NCBI GenBank assembly: GCA_031316315.1
Contig: JADBEO010000015.1
Coordinates: 26,726-90,725, forward strand
DNA from: Chelatococcus sambhunathii
Lineage (GTDB): Bacteria > Pseudomonadota > Alphaproteobacteria > Rhizobiales > Methylopilaceae
Direction: 5' to 3'
DNA: 64,000 nt
Shown here: positions 1 to 7,906 of the stretch, piece after piece
How the letters are laid out: each line of letters starts with the position of its first letter
How positions within the stretch are numbered: the first letter of the stretch is position 1
Made by a program: the position numbers and the translations under genes
The notes under the pieces: generated by a model
What the model was told of the DNA's origin: nothing
Seen by the model: only the letters and a program-made list of their open reading frames with translations
The model's database searches: none

Positions 1-51
1 AGGAATGACCGTTCGCGCCCTCGTCGCTCTCGCTCCCGCCGCGACCTCCTA

Positions 52-168
52 TCCCTCCCCTTGCAAAGAGGAGGGAGGGATGGGGATCGTAGAGGATCGT
101 CCTCGGTCCTCGGGCGTCGAGCTCCGCGCCCGGCGCTCCCCACCCTCCGCTCCCCTCAGAGAGGGGAG
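52..168. repeat. Two short GC-rich hairpins downstream of imuB
   Basis: The 225 bases before imuB hold no gene I can support. They contain two perfect 8-bp inverted repeats: TCCCTCCC at 52-59 with GGGAGGGA at 73-80, and CTCCCCTC at 150-157 with GAGGGGAG at 161-168. They lie just past the imuB stop and could act as 3' stabilisers or weak terminators. In imuA-imuB-dnaE2 operons dnaE2 (imuC) usually follows; if present here it lies outside the window. Confidence 0.45.
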
Positions 169-225
169 GGATCCGGAGACGTTCTGCGAGGTGAAGGATC
201 GGGGGACGTTCCGCATCTTCGGGCG

Positions 226-1785
226 TCATGCGAACAGGCCGTGCAGGTACCAGCGCGGCCGCGCCGTTTCGCGCTCGTAAAGGCCGGCGCGGTAGAGCCA
301 GAAGCGGCGGCCCTCGTCGTCCTCGACGCGGTAATAGTCGCGGGTCGGCTGGTTCGGGGCGCGCCACCATTCGCCTGCGATCCGCTCGGGACCCTCGGCG
401 TGGACGACCCGATGCAGCGCTCGCCGCCAGCGGAAGCGGAGCGGCGGGCCGTCCGGCGCCTCGGCGAGAGTCTCGATCGGCTGCGGCGGCTCGAACAGCT
501 GGAGCGGGCGGAGCGGCGGCTCGCCGGCCTCCTGCTCCGGCCTGGCGGCTTCGCGGCGCGAGACGGCCGGCGCCGGGGCCAGCCGCGAGGCGCGGGCGGG
601 ATCATGCGTGTCGGCGGCCGAAAAGCGCAGCACCCGCTCGGCTCCGAACCGCGCCGCCAGCCGGTCGACGAGGTCCGACAGCTCGTCCTCCTCGACCGCC
701 TTGCCGTCGAGGCCGGGCTGCGTCTGGCCGAGCGGCTCGACCGTCGGAACGGCGAGCCGCACGATGTCGAAGCCGAAGCCCGGATCGAGCGGATCGGCGA
801 GCGCGTCGAGCCTTTCGCGGAACAGCCGCAGCACCGCCCGGACGTCGCGCGAGGGCCGGCCAGTCTCGACCGCGATCCGTCGCACGGCGCCGTCGGTGCG
901 GAAGAAGCCCGCCTCGAAGCGCCGGCCGCCCCGGCCGGTCTCCTCCAGCAGCGCGGCGGCGCGGGAGGCGAGTTCCCCGAGCGCGCTCTCGATCGCCTCC
1001 TGATGGGCGATCGGCTCGGCGAAGCGTTTTTCGACCCTTACAGCGGGCGGCGGGCGGAGCGGGGTGATGCGAATGTCGTCGCGGCCAAGAACGCGTCTCA
1101 AGCGGCTCGACAGCTCTTCGCCAAAGCGGGCCGCGAGGGGGGCGGAGGCTATGTCCGCGAGGTCGCCGATCCGCTTCAGACCGGCGAGCGACAGCGCGGC
1201 GCGCTCGACTTCCTCGAGGCGGAGCGCCGCGATGGGCAAAGGACGAACCGCCGCCGCCTCGCCGCCGGTCGGGACGATGGCGACGCGGCCGAAACGGGCG
1301 AGCGCCTTTGCGGCGTCGGGCGTGCCGGCGAGGCACGCGCGGATCGAAAAGCCGCCCGTGCGGAACCGCTTCAACACGTCGTCGCGCAAGCCCGCCTCGC
1401 CCCCGAAGAGATGCGCGCAGCCGGTGACGTCGAGAACGAGACCGTGCGGCGGATCGAGCGCGACGAGCGGAGTCCAGCGGTCCGCGGCCTCGGCGAAGCG
1501 CGCGAGCAGCGCCGCGTCTTCGTCGGGCTCGTGGTCCCTCGCGATAAGGCCTGGCACGCGGGCGCGCGCGTCGGCGAGCGCAAGACCCGGCGCGAGCCCG
1601 AGCGCGAGCGCCGCCCGGTTCGAGGCGTGGATCCGGAGCGCGCCCTTGACCTGCGCCGTCAGAACCAGCGGTTCGTCAGCCGGCGCGCCGCCGGAGCCCG
1701 CCGCCCGCCGGGCGAGCCGGTCGGTCGGCAGGAACGGCAGCCACAGAGCGAGATAGCGGCGCGGCGGCGAAGGACAGGCTGTCAC
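226..1785 (-). CDS. imuB: ImuB, Y-family polymerase-like mutasome protein
   Basis: This 519-residue protein looks like ImuB, a catalytically inactive Y-family polymerase relative that links ImuA and DnaE2 to the sliding clamp during SOS translesion synthesis. The N-terminus (LALWLPFLPTDRL) sits where active Y-family enzymes carry the first metal-binding aspartate, and that acidic residue is absent, as expected for ImuB. Helix-hairpin-helix and little-finger-like regions follow, and the tail keeps the aromatic ImuB ending (RDYYRVEDDEGRRFWLYR). The start is GTG at 1785, which overlaps the end of imuA by 110 bp. It is co-transcribed with imuA and so should fall under the LexA box at 2474-2488. 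Confidence 0.9.
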   Translation of the reverse strand: MTACPSPPRRYLALWLPFLPTDRLARRAAGSGGAPADEPLVLTAQVKGALRIHASNRAALALGLAPGLALADARARVPGLIARDHEPDEDAALLARFAEAADRWTPLVALDPPHGLVLDVTGCAHLFGGEAGLRDDVLKRFRTGGFSIRACLAGTPDAAKALARFGRVAIVPTGGEAAAVRPLPIAALRLEEVERAALSLAGLKRIGDLADIASAPLAARFGEELSSRLRRVLGRDDIRITPLRPPPAVRVEKRFAEPIAHQEAIESALGELASRAAALLEETGRGGRRFEAGFFRTDGAVRRIAVETGRPSRDVRAVLRLFRERLDALADPLDPGFGFDIVRLAVPTVEPLGQTQPGLDGKAVEEDELSDLVDRLAARFGAERVLRFSAADTHDPARASRLAPAPAVSRREAARPEQEAGEPPLRPLQLFEPPQPIETLAEAPDGPPLRFRWRRALHRVVHAEGPERIAGEWWRAPNQPTRDYYRVEDDEGRRFWLYRAGLYERETARPRWYLHGLFA

Positions 1786-2455
1786 GGTCCCACTCCAGAC
1801 GAAACGCGCGGGGCGGCAGCCCCGACCGATGACGCAGCAGTTCGATGTCGAAGGCCGGCCGCCCCGGCGCGTTGTCCTGGAGCGCGGTCGAGACGGCGGC
1901 GGCGACGCTCCAGCGGCTCTGGGCGGCGCTCGGCTCGGGCGCGGCGGCGCGGCGGATCATGACCAGCGTCACGCCCGATTTCTCCGACGCGAGCCCCAGC
2001 CGGCGGCTCGCCTTCAGGTCGAGCGTCTTCGGCGCGCCCCAGACCTCCAGGAGCGCCGCGCCGATCGCCGGGCAGCGCGCCGCCTCGCCGGCGGCCCTCA
2101 GGACGCCGGCGGCGTCGCCCGGGCGCACCACGAGGATCTTGGCCGGGTCTCCGCCGAAGGCGGCGATCCCCGCGCCGTGCAGCGCGCCGGTCTCGAGGTC
2201 CAGAAAGTCCTGCCGCGCCCAGACGAGCGGCCGATCGCGCGCCGCTCGCAGAGCAAGGCAAAGACCGAAGCCGGAAGCGGCGGCCGAGTCCGTTTCCTTG
2301 CGCGCATAGACCTCGTGCAGTGCGCCGCGCCGGATGCCGCCGCCGAGCGCGCCGTCGATCTCGGGCGCGCCGAAGCCGAACAGGTCTCCCCTCTCGCAGG
2401 CGGAGGACCGCTCGAGCGCCGAGATCGCGCGCCTGAGGGCGGAAAGGTCTGGCAT
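1676..2455 (-). CDS. imuA: ImuA, RecA-like SOS mutagenesis protein
   Basis: This 259-residue RecA-fold protein belongs to the ImuA/SulA-like family, the first gene of the imuA-imuB-dnaE2 cassette. Its start (MPDLSALRRAISALE) and the GAPEIDGALGGGIRRGALHE segment resemble the RecA core, but no intact Walker A motif is visible, as is usual for ImuA. It is thought to regulate damage-induced mutagenesis with ImuB and DnaE2. The start is ATG at 2455, 18 bases downstream of a LexA box. The 3' end overlaps imuB by 110 bp in another frame, a longer overlap than the usual 1-4 bp. Confidence 0.88.
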   Translation of the reverse strand: MPDLSALRRAISALERSSACERGDLFGFGAPEIDGALGGGIRRGALHEVYARKETDSAAASGFGLCLALRAARDRPLVWARQDFLDLETGALHGAGIAAFGGDPAKILVVRPGDAAGVLRAAGEAARCPAIGAALLEVWGAPKTLDLKASRRLGLASEKSGVTLVMIRRAAAPEPSAAQSRWSVAAAVSTALQDNAPGRPAFDIELLRHRSGLPPRAFRLEWDRDSLSFAAAPLSRSVAAVPADRPARPAGGGLRRRAG

Positions 2456-2473
2456 CGCGGACCGGCCATGAAT

Positions 2474-2488
2474 GTTCCTATTTTGTTC
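2474..2488 (-). promoter_or_regulatory. LexA (SOS) box upstream of imuA
   Basis: The plus strand reads GTTC (2474-2477), seven bases, GTTC (2485-2488). This is the direct-repeat LexA operator GTTC-N7-GTTC known from alphaproteobacteria. It lies 18 bases before the imuA start codon, in an AT-rich pocket that probably contains the promoter. imuA-imuB are therefore predicted to be LexA-repressed and DNA-damage induced. Confidence 0.88.
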
Positions 2489-2543
2489 TTATAACGACTC
2501 CGGGGCGAGGGAGAGTCAAGCGACCCGCTTTGGGGCTAGCGTC

Positions 2544-2804
2544 TCAGTTTGAATTTTGGCGGCTGTCCGTCGTCGCCGGGGCCTTTGTGGCCATCACGTG
2601 AAGGACATAGAGGATCAGCCCGTTCGCGTCGGTCACGTCCATCTGCCAGTTCTGGTCGGACCAGATTTGATCGGCGTGTTCGGCAAGGAGCGCGCCAATG
2701 CGCCGCGCAGCCTCAACGCGTGCCGCGGTATGGTCCGCCAGTTCGACGCCATTGGTGTTCAACACGTGCGTGTCGGTACGGACTTCGAAATGAAAGATCG
2801 GCAC
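2544..2804 (-). CDS. DUF6894 family small protein
   Basis: This 86-residue protein opens MPIFHFEVRTD and continues with an N-G-V-E-L-x-D segment, then a hydrophobic strand (GLILYVLHVMAT) near the end. That layout matches the small DUF6894 family, common and often multicopy in Hyphomicrobiales and without a known function. The start is GTG at 2804 with a GGAG element about 8 bases upstream. It has no operon partner: imuA lies behind it and a decayed transposase ahead. Confidence 0.65.
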   Translation of the reverse strand: MPIFHFEVRTDTHVLNTNGVELADHTAARVEAARRIGALLAEHADQIWSDQNWQMDVTDANGLILYVLHVMATKAPATTDSRQNSN

Positions 2805-2924
2805 AGGCCGGGCTCCGGTGACGATAGGAAGCTAGGGTTGTGCGCTGGTAAGTGCAGACTGTCCAACGAAAAAGCCAGGCGCGGGGCTGGGCCGGGGATT
2901 AGCTTTCGGCTTCCTCCAGCTCGT

Positions 2925-3040
2925 GCGTTTCGGGAGCATTGCGTTCGTCAGGCGGTGAGCCGCCGTATCCCCATCCACATCTTGAGGTTCGCGCGCTCGA
3001 CGTAGGACGTCGAGACGTGCTTGGCGTCGGTGGGGCCGAC
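2925..3040 (-). pseudogene. IS1-type transposase remnant (C-terminal fragment)
   Basis: Reading the minus strand from 3040 gives VGPTDAKHVSTSYVERANLK followed by MWMGIRRLTA and a stop at 2948-2950. The STSYVER-N-L-x-x-x-M-G-x-RR pattern is the conserved C-terminal block of IS1-type DDE transposases. The residues that normally follow (RLTNA...) appear in the next frame just past the stop, so the copy has at least one frameshift. No N-terminal half, terminal repeats or target duplication were found. The rest of the 2805-3200 gap holds nothing I recognise. Confidence 0.65.
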
Positions 3041-3200
3041 CCATGACGAACGGCCAGTCGGAAGGAGGCGCCGCGTCTTCCGACCGCGCCGCCATGCGCG
3101 CCTTCAGGCGCCACCTCGCAGCCTCGCGCGTCAGAGAATCAAACGCCCGAGCGATCAGCCGCCGCGGCTGCGACAAGGAGCAGACGGCTGACGCGCTGCA

Positions 3201-3968
3201 TCAAGGCCAGTTCTCCTTGGCGACGAGCGACCAGCGACGCCTGATCCCGGCGCCGTCCGGCGCGCGTTCCGCCGTCTCGGCGGTCGATACGTCGTCGTAG
3301 ACTTGAAGCTCGAAGCGGTCGCCCTCGCGGAAGGGCATGGTGGAGTGGACGATGCGCCAGTCCGACCCGTCGATGACGCCGAGCGAGATCTCGCAGTCGA
3401 CGAGGTTCTGGGCCACCACGAGATCCGGCGCTTCCGCGACATGGGCCGCCAGCGATGGTCCGGGCGCGACCGGGTTCAGCCGATCCCTGGCGAACATGAA
3501 ATCGCCGCCGACGCGTATGACGAAGCCTGCCCGCCCGTCGTCGACGGCGAGAAGGCGCAGCGCGAAGCAGGGCGAGAGGGCGCGGGCCGCGTCGCGTCGC
3601 CAATGTTCGAGGTAGGGCGCGTCCCGGCCGACCTCGACGAGGATGTCGTCCTGCATGCTGAGCCGCCCGGCGTCCGCCTGCTCCGAGGGCGGTTGATAGT
3701 CGATCACGCGGCGCCATTCGACCGCGTCGCCGATCGCGACGAGGCGGCCGGCGAACCCTTCCTGCGTCGCGAGCCAGTCGATCTGCGCGCGATCGAGGTC
3801 CCGCAGGCGACGCGTAGTCGAAAAATCCGGGCGGTCGGGCGGCGAGCGCAGATCCGCGAACAGGCTGGGCCCCTGCAGCCAGTCGACGAGCGTCGTCACG
3901 TCGTCAGGCTCGCCGGGTCGCGCCAGAAGGCTGCGTTTCCAGAGGCCGCGAAGCTCGTCGATCCGCAT
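3201..3968 (-). CDS. Conserved uncharacterised protein, last gene of the catabolic operon
   Basis: This 255-residue soluble protein has no signal peptide or membrane segment. It starts MRIDELRGLWKRSLL and contains DWLQGPSLFADLR and a later IDWLATQEGFAGRL segment. I recall similar unknown proteins from other proteobacteria but know no function. The C-terminal half is rich in beta-strand-like stretches and could be a lipocalin-like barrel, which is inference only. It follows the second ureohydrolase by 5 bp and is the last gene of a ten-gene run, so a role in handling the same substrate is likely. Confidence 0.72.
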   Translation of the reverse strand: MRIDELRGLWKRSLLARPGEPDDVTTLVDWLQGPSLFADLRSPPDRPDFSTTRRLRDLDRAQIDWLATQEGFAGRLVAIGDAVEWRRVIDYQPPSEQADAGRLSMQDDILVEVGRDAPYLEHWRRDAARALSPCFALRLLAVDDGRAGFVIRVGGDFMFARDRLNPVAPGPSLAAHVAEAPDLVVAQNLVDCEISLGVIDGSDWRIVHSTMPFREGDRFELQVYDDVSTAETAERAPDGAGIRRRWSLVAKENWP

Positions 3969-3973
3969 GGCGC

Positions 3974-4924
3974 TCAGCGGTGGTGCAGGATGCGGCCGAT
4001 GAAGTTCAGCAGCACCTGCGCCGCGAGGATCGCCGTCACCCCGCCCGGATCGTATTCGCGCGCGACCTCGACCAGGTCGATTCCGACGACCTTGCCGCGC
4101 TTCGCGATCCCGTCGAGCAGCTCCAGCACCTCGTAATAGGTAAAGCCGCCATGGCTCGGCGTGCCGGTGCCGGGCGCGATCGAGGGGTCGAAGCCGTCGA
4201 TGTCGATCGTGACGTAGTAGCGCGCGCCCTCGGGGATGCGCGCGAGGACCGCCTCCGTCCGGAGCTTGCGGATCTGCCGCACCGAGAGGATGTCGGACCC
4301 CATCGACCGCGCCGCCTCGTAACCTTCGCGGGCGGTGGAGGACACGTTGCGGATGCCGAGTTGGGTGAGGCCGGTGACGTAAGGGCGCTCGGCCGCCCGG
4401 CGCATGGGGTTGCCGTGGCCGTAACGGACGCCGTGACGTTCGTCGACGAAATCGAGATGGGCGTCGAACTGGATCAGATGGACCGGTTCCTGTTCCGAGA
4501 AGGCGGCGATGCAGGGGATGTTGACCGAATGGTCGCCGCCGAGCGTGACAGGGATGGCGTTCGCCGCCAGCACCTTGCGGACGGCCGCCTCGATGTTGGC
4601 GTGGCTCGTCAGCGTGTCGGTGTGGACCATGTCGGCGTCGCCGAGATCGACGATCCGGGTCGATTCAGAGGCGAGATAGACGACGTCGTCCTCGTGGTCG
4701 TAGGCGCCGGAGTGGCCGAAGGCGAACAGGGTCGAGGCCTCGCGGATCGCACGCGGTCCCGAGCGGGCCCCCGACCGCCACTGCGTGCCGAGATCGAACG
4801 GCGCGCCGAGGACGCAGACGTCCGCGTCGATCGCGTCCCAGTCGAGCTGCAGCGGGTATTTGCCGAAGGTCGCCACCCCGACGAAGGGGAGATCGAGCCG
4901 GCCGCCCTCATATCCGTGCGCCAA
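3974..4924 (-). CDS. Ureohydrolase (agmatinase/guanidino-hydrolase family), paralogue 2
   Basis: This 316-residue member of the arginase/agmatinase superfamily should hydrolyse a guanidino group to urea at a two-metal (Mn or Ni) centre. The metal ligands are all visible: H132 in GGDHS, D154/H156/D158 in FDAHLDF, and D241/D243 in IDIDGFDPS, followed by APGTGTPSHGG. The length is normal for the family. The substrate cannot be read from the sequence; agmatine, guanidinobutyrate, guanidinopropionate, guanidine and metformin hydrolases share this fold. It lies 11 bp after a second, clearly different ureohydrolase, so the two could form a heteromer or act on successive substrates. Confidence 0.88.
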   Translation of the reverse strand: MAHGYEGGRLDLPFVGVATFGKYPLQLDWDAIDADVCVLGAPFDLGTQWRSGARSGPRAIREASTLFAFGHSGAYDHEDDVVYLASESTRIVDLGDADMVHTDTLTSHANIEAAVRKVLAANAIPVTLGGDHSVNIPCIAAFSEQEPVHLIQFDAHLDFVDERHGVRYGHGNPMRRAAERPYVTGLTQLGIRNVSSTAREGYEAARSMGSDILSVRQIRKLRTEAVLARIPEGARYYVTIDIDGFDPSIAPGTGTPSHGGFTYYEVLELLDGIAKRGKVVGIDLVEVAREYDPGGVTAILAAQVLLNFIGRILHHR

Positions 4925-4935
4925 TGCTCGTCTCC

Positions 4936-5895
4936 TCAGCCGTAAACGCGCGCGGCGACGGAGTCGGCGACCACGCAGAGCAATTCGAACATCAGCGTCG
5001 CGCCGGTCATCGCGGTGAGGCCCGACGGGTCGAAGGGCGGCGCGACTTCGACGAGATCGGCGCCGACGACGTCGAGGCCGGAGAGGCGGCGGATCATCGC
5101 CTGGGCCTCGCGGGTCGTGAGCCCGCCGATCTCCGGTGTGCCGGTGCCGGGGGCCTGCGAGGGGTCGATCGCGTCGATGTCGAAGGTGACATAGGTCGGC
5201 CCGGTCCCAAGGATGGCGCGCGCCTCGTCCATGACGTCGTCGACGCCTCGCGCGCAGAACTCCTCGATGAAGATGGTGCGGACGCCGGCCGCCTTCGCGA
5301 AGTCGAAGTTTTTCGGATCGCCGATCGAGCCGCGCAGGCCGATCTGCACCATGCGCTTCGGATCGATGAGGCTCTCCTCGATCGCCCGGCGGAAGGGCGT
5401 GCCGTGATTGACCTTCTGGCCGAAGAACTCGTCGTAGGTGTCCGAATGCGCGTCGAACTGGATGAGGCCGACGGACGCGCCCGTCGAGAGGCCGCGCAGG
5501 ATGGGAAGCGAGATCAGATGGTCGCCGCCGGCCGTCAGCGGCGTCGCGCCGGCTTCCCGAACGGCGCGGTAATGGGCCTCGATCAGCCGCATGCTCTCCA
5601 TCAGGTCGAGCGGATTGATCGGCACGTCCCCGCAGTCGCCGACGCGCGCGACGTCGTAGGGGGAGCGGCCGGTGACGTGATGGTGGCGGCGCACGAGGCT
5701 CGACTGGTTGCGCAACTCGCGCGGCCCGTGACGCGCGCCCGCCCGGTTGGTGACGCCGCTGTCGAAGGGCGCGCCGAGCAGCGCCACGTCGACCTCGGCC
5801 GGCGTTGCGACCGGCAGGCGCATGAACGTCGCGAGGCCCGCGAAGCGCGGCGTCGCTCCGCTGTCGAGCGGCTCGAGTTTTACGGGCGTGGTCAT
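4936..5895 (-). CDS. Ureohydrolase (agmatinase/guanidino-hydrolase family), paralogue 1
   Basis: This 319-residue ureohydrolase carries the full binuclear metal site: H126 (TAGGDHLIS), D148/H150/D152 (FDAHSDTYD) and D239/D241 (TFDIDAIDPSQAPGTGTP). The loop after the DAHxD motif (DEFFGQKVNHGTPFRRA) resembles agmatinase and guanidinobutyrase proteins. It is well diverged from its neighbour at 3974-4924, so this is not a recent duplication. It follows the Rieske oxygenase by 3 bp. Product and pathway are inferred: removal of an amidino group as urea after upstream oxidation or ring opening. Confidence 0.88.
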   Translation of the reverse strand: MTTPVKLEPLDSGATPRFAGLATFMRLPVATPAEVDVALLGAPFDSGVTNRAGARHGPRELRNQSSLVRRHHHVTGRSPYDVARVGDCGDVPINPLDLMESMRLIEAHYRAVREAGATPLTAGGDHLISLPILRGLSTGASVGLIQFDAHSDTYDEFFGQKVNHGTPFRRAIEESLIDPKRMVQIGLRGSIGDPKNFDFAKAAGVRTIFIEEFCARGVDDVMDEARAILGTGPTYVTFDIDAIDPSQAPGTGTPEIGGLTTREAQAMIRRLSGLDVVGADLVEVAPPFDPSGLTAMTGATLMFELLCVVADSVAARVYG

Positions 5896-5898
5896 GCG

Positions 5899-7110
5899 TT
5901 ACTGCGCCGCCTCCGCGATCCCCTCGGACAGCGCGCGGGCGAGATAGCGCTGCACGTGCCAGATCGGCTGCTCGAGATGGCTGAGCCGACCCTTCACGAC
6001 CTTCGACGACTTGAGCCCTGCCTGCATGGCGGCGTTCACCTGCATGTCCTCCATGTGGAAATCACTCAGCATCTTGGTCTCGGCGGCGAGCACGTCGGCG
6101 TAGTCGGGCGCGTCCTTGGCGGCCTTGGTGACGAGCGTCGTCGTGAGCAGCGCGCAGCGGTCCGCCGCTTGCGGCAGCAGCCGGTACCAGATCACGCGGT
6201 CGCGGGCGGTGAGGAACATGAAGCAGGGGAGACCGAGATAGAGGCCCCATTCCGTCTGTCGGTCGAGCGGGAGGCCCGGAACCGGAGCGAATCCGCCCAT
6301 GGCGTCGCCGGTCCTGGCCGCCTCCGCGACCTCGGCCCCGACCTTCGGAGTGAACGGCAGGTGGCAGCGGATGAAGTGGCCCTGCTCCTCGTCGGTCCAG
6401 GTCGTCGCCGCCGGCATAGACGGGTTGAGCGTCGTGTGGTGGATGCCGAGGTGGTGGTAGGACTCGATCCAGTTCTCCACCATGATCTTCCAGTTGAAGG
6501 CGCAGTCCCATTTGAGCTCGATCACGACCTCCATCTCGGCCGTGCGCCAGGGCGCGATCATCTCGCGGAATGGCGCGTAGAGCTCGGCGAGCGGGGCGGC
6601 GTCGCCGGAGAGGTTCACGAACACGAACCCTTCCCAGACCTCATGCCGGAACGGCGCGAGCCGCCAATCGCTCTTCTCGAAGCCCTCGGCCCGGTCCATC
6701 TCCGGGCAGCCCTTCAGCGCGCCGTCGGCCTCGAAGGACCAGCGGTGATACGGGCAAACCAATATCTTCTCATTGCCCTCGTTGGGGCCGCCGAAGACCG
6801 GGTGAAGGATGTCAGCCCCGCGATGCGGGCAGACGCGCGAGAGGACGCGGATCTCGTCGTCCCGGCCGCGGATGACGACGATCGGCTCGTCCAACAGGTC
6901 GAGCCGGATGTAGTCGCCCTTCGCCTTCAGCTGCGAGACATGCGCGAGGCAGATCCAGCCGCCGGCGAGCACCGTGTCCGCCTCGAGCTGGAAGAAACCG
7001 GGATCGACATAGGCCTCCGGCGGCAGGGTCACTGCGCGCTCGAGCGGCAGATCGGCGGCGGCGAAGATCGCGGCGCGGACGTCGTCCACGCTGCGCGGCT
7101 TGCGGGTCAT
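5899..7110 (-). CDS. Rieske non-heme iron oxygenase, large subunit
   Basis: This 403-residue alpha subunit is a ring-hydroxylating or N-demethylating type oxygenase. Numbered from ATG 7110, the Rieske ligands are C94/H96 (CPHRGAD) and C119/H122 (CPYHRWSF); the 22-residue spacing between the two halves is longer than the usual 15-17. The catalytic iron ligands are H219 and H224 in ENWIESYHHLGIHH, with the third in the later HMED motif. The bridging position is Glu (E216), as in carnitine oxygenase CntA, rather than Asp. GTG at 7119 is the longer alternative start; GGGGA fits ATG 7110 better. No beta subunit, ferredoxin or reductase is encoded nearby, so electrons must come from elsewhere. Confidence 0.9.
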   Translation of the reverse strand: MTRKPRSVDDVRAAIFAAADLPLERAVTLPPEAYVDPGFFQLEADTVLAGGWICLAHVSQLKAKGDYIRLDLLDEPIVVIRGRDDEIRVLSRVCPHRGADILHPVFGGPNEGNEKILVCPYHRWSFEADGALKGCPEMDRAEGFEKSDWRLAPFRHEVWEGFVFVNLSGDAAPLAELYAPFREMIAPWRTAEMEVVIELKWDCAFNWKIMVENWIESYHHLGIHHTTLNPSMPAATTWTDEEQGHFIRCHLPFTPKVGAEVAEAARTGDAMGGFAPVPGLPLDRQTEWGLYLGLPCFMFLTARDRVIWYRLLPQAADRCALLTTTLVTKAAKDAPDYADVLAAETKMLSDFHMEDMQVNAAMQAGLKSSKVVKGRLSHLEQPIWHVQRYLARALSEGIAEAAQ

Positions 7111-7126
7111 GACGGCCACTCCCCGG

Positions 7127-7900
7127 TCAGAGGTCGAATTCCTTGCGGACGGCGGCCGCGATCAGCTCGACGTGGTCGTCCATCAGCCAGGCGCCCTTTT
7201 CGGCGGTGGAGCCCTGGGCCACCGCAAGCACGCCCGAGGCCGGCACGAAACCTTCCGGAACGGGGAAGCGGTCGTAGGTCGGGAACTTGGCCGGACCGTC
7301 CGTCGGCGCCTTGTCGATCTCGACGAGCTCCGGGCGCAGCAGCATCATCAGCGAAGTCTCGAGCAGGCTTGCATGTTCAAGCTCGGTGCCCGGAAAGCCG
7401 TTCGAGAACAGCCGGTCGAGCGTTTCGCGCTTCACGAAGTCCCAGTATTCGAAGCGCATCGCCTGCATGTCGGCGATCCCGTCGCGGCGTAACTCCCTCA
7501 GACCGAGATCGAGTCCCTCGACGGACGGCCATGCGTTCTCGAAGTGGCCGACCACCACGACGATCCTGCGAACGCCGTGATGGCCGAGCCCGCGGATCAC
7601 GTCGCGCACGACGAGCGAGAAGGTGTTGGCGTCGAGGCTGACGGTGCCAGGGAACAGTTCGCCGCCGCCGGAGCGCGGCATCGACTTGTAGCCGTAGGGC
7701 ACGGTCGGGGCGACGAGCCCGCCGACCTCGCGCGCGACCCGCTCGCACACGCCCGTCGGCAACACCACGTCGACGCCGAGTGGCAGATGCGGGCCGTGCT
7801 GCTCGGTCGCGCCGAGCGGCAGGAAAACCGGCGCGCCGGCCGCGACCTTCGCCTCGAACTCCGGCCAGCTCAGCTCGGCCATGAAGACGCTGTCGACCAT
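7127..7900 (-). CDS. Creatininase-family amidohydrolase
   Basis: This 257-residue protein aligns along its whole length with Pseudomonas creatininase as I remember it. The metal ligands E33 and H35 (GATEQHG), D44, H119 and E121 (VVGHFEN) are present, as are YGYKS, SGGG, FPGT.SLD and YWDFVK with the active-site W153 (W154 in creatininase). The residue matching the gating W174 of creatininase is Thr here (GFPGTELEH), so the substrate may not be creatinine. It should open a cyclic amide or hydrolyse a related C-N bond. It starts at ATG 7900, 6 bp after an SDR gene, and precedes the Rieske gene by 16 bp. Confidence 0.87.
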   Translation of the reverse strand: MVDSVFMAELSWPEFEAKVAAGAPVFLPLGATEQHGPHLPLGVDVVLPTGVCERVAREVGGLVAPTVPYGYKSMPRSGGGELFPGTVSLDANTFSLVVRDVIRGLGHHGVRRIVVVVGHFENAWPSVEGLDLGLRELRRDGIADMQAMRFEYWDFVKRETLDRLFSNGFPGTELEHASLLETSLMMLLRPELVEIDKAPTDGPAKFPTYDRFPVPEGFVPASGVLAVAQGSTAEKGAWLMDDHVELIAAAVRKEFDL

Positions 7901-7906
7901 GATCCC

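Noticed and set aside
61..7641. Very long open frames on the plus strand opposite imuA-imuB and opposite the ureohydrolase and Rieske genes
   Set aside because: They are Arg/Ala/Gly-rich with no family motifs and lie antisense to well-supported genes; GC-rich DNA with few stops produces such frames.
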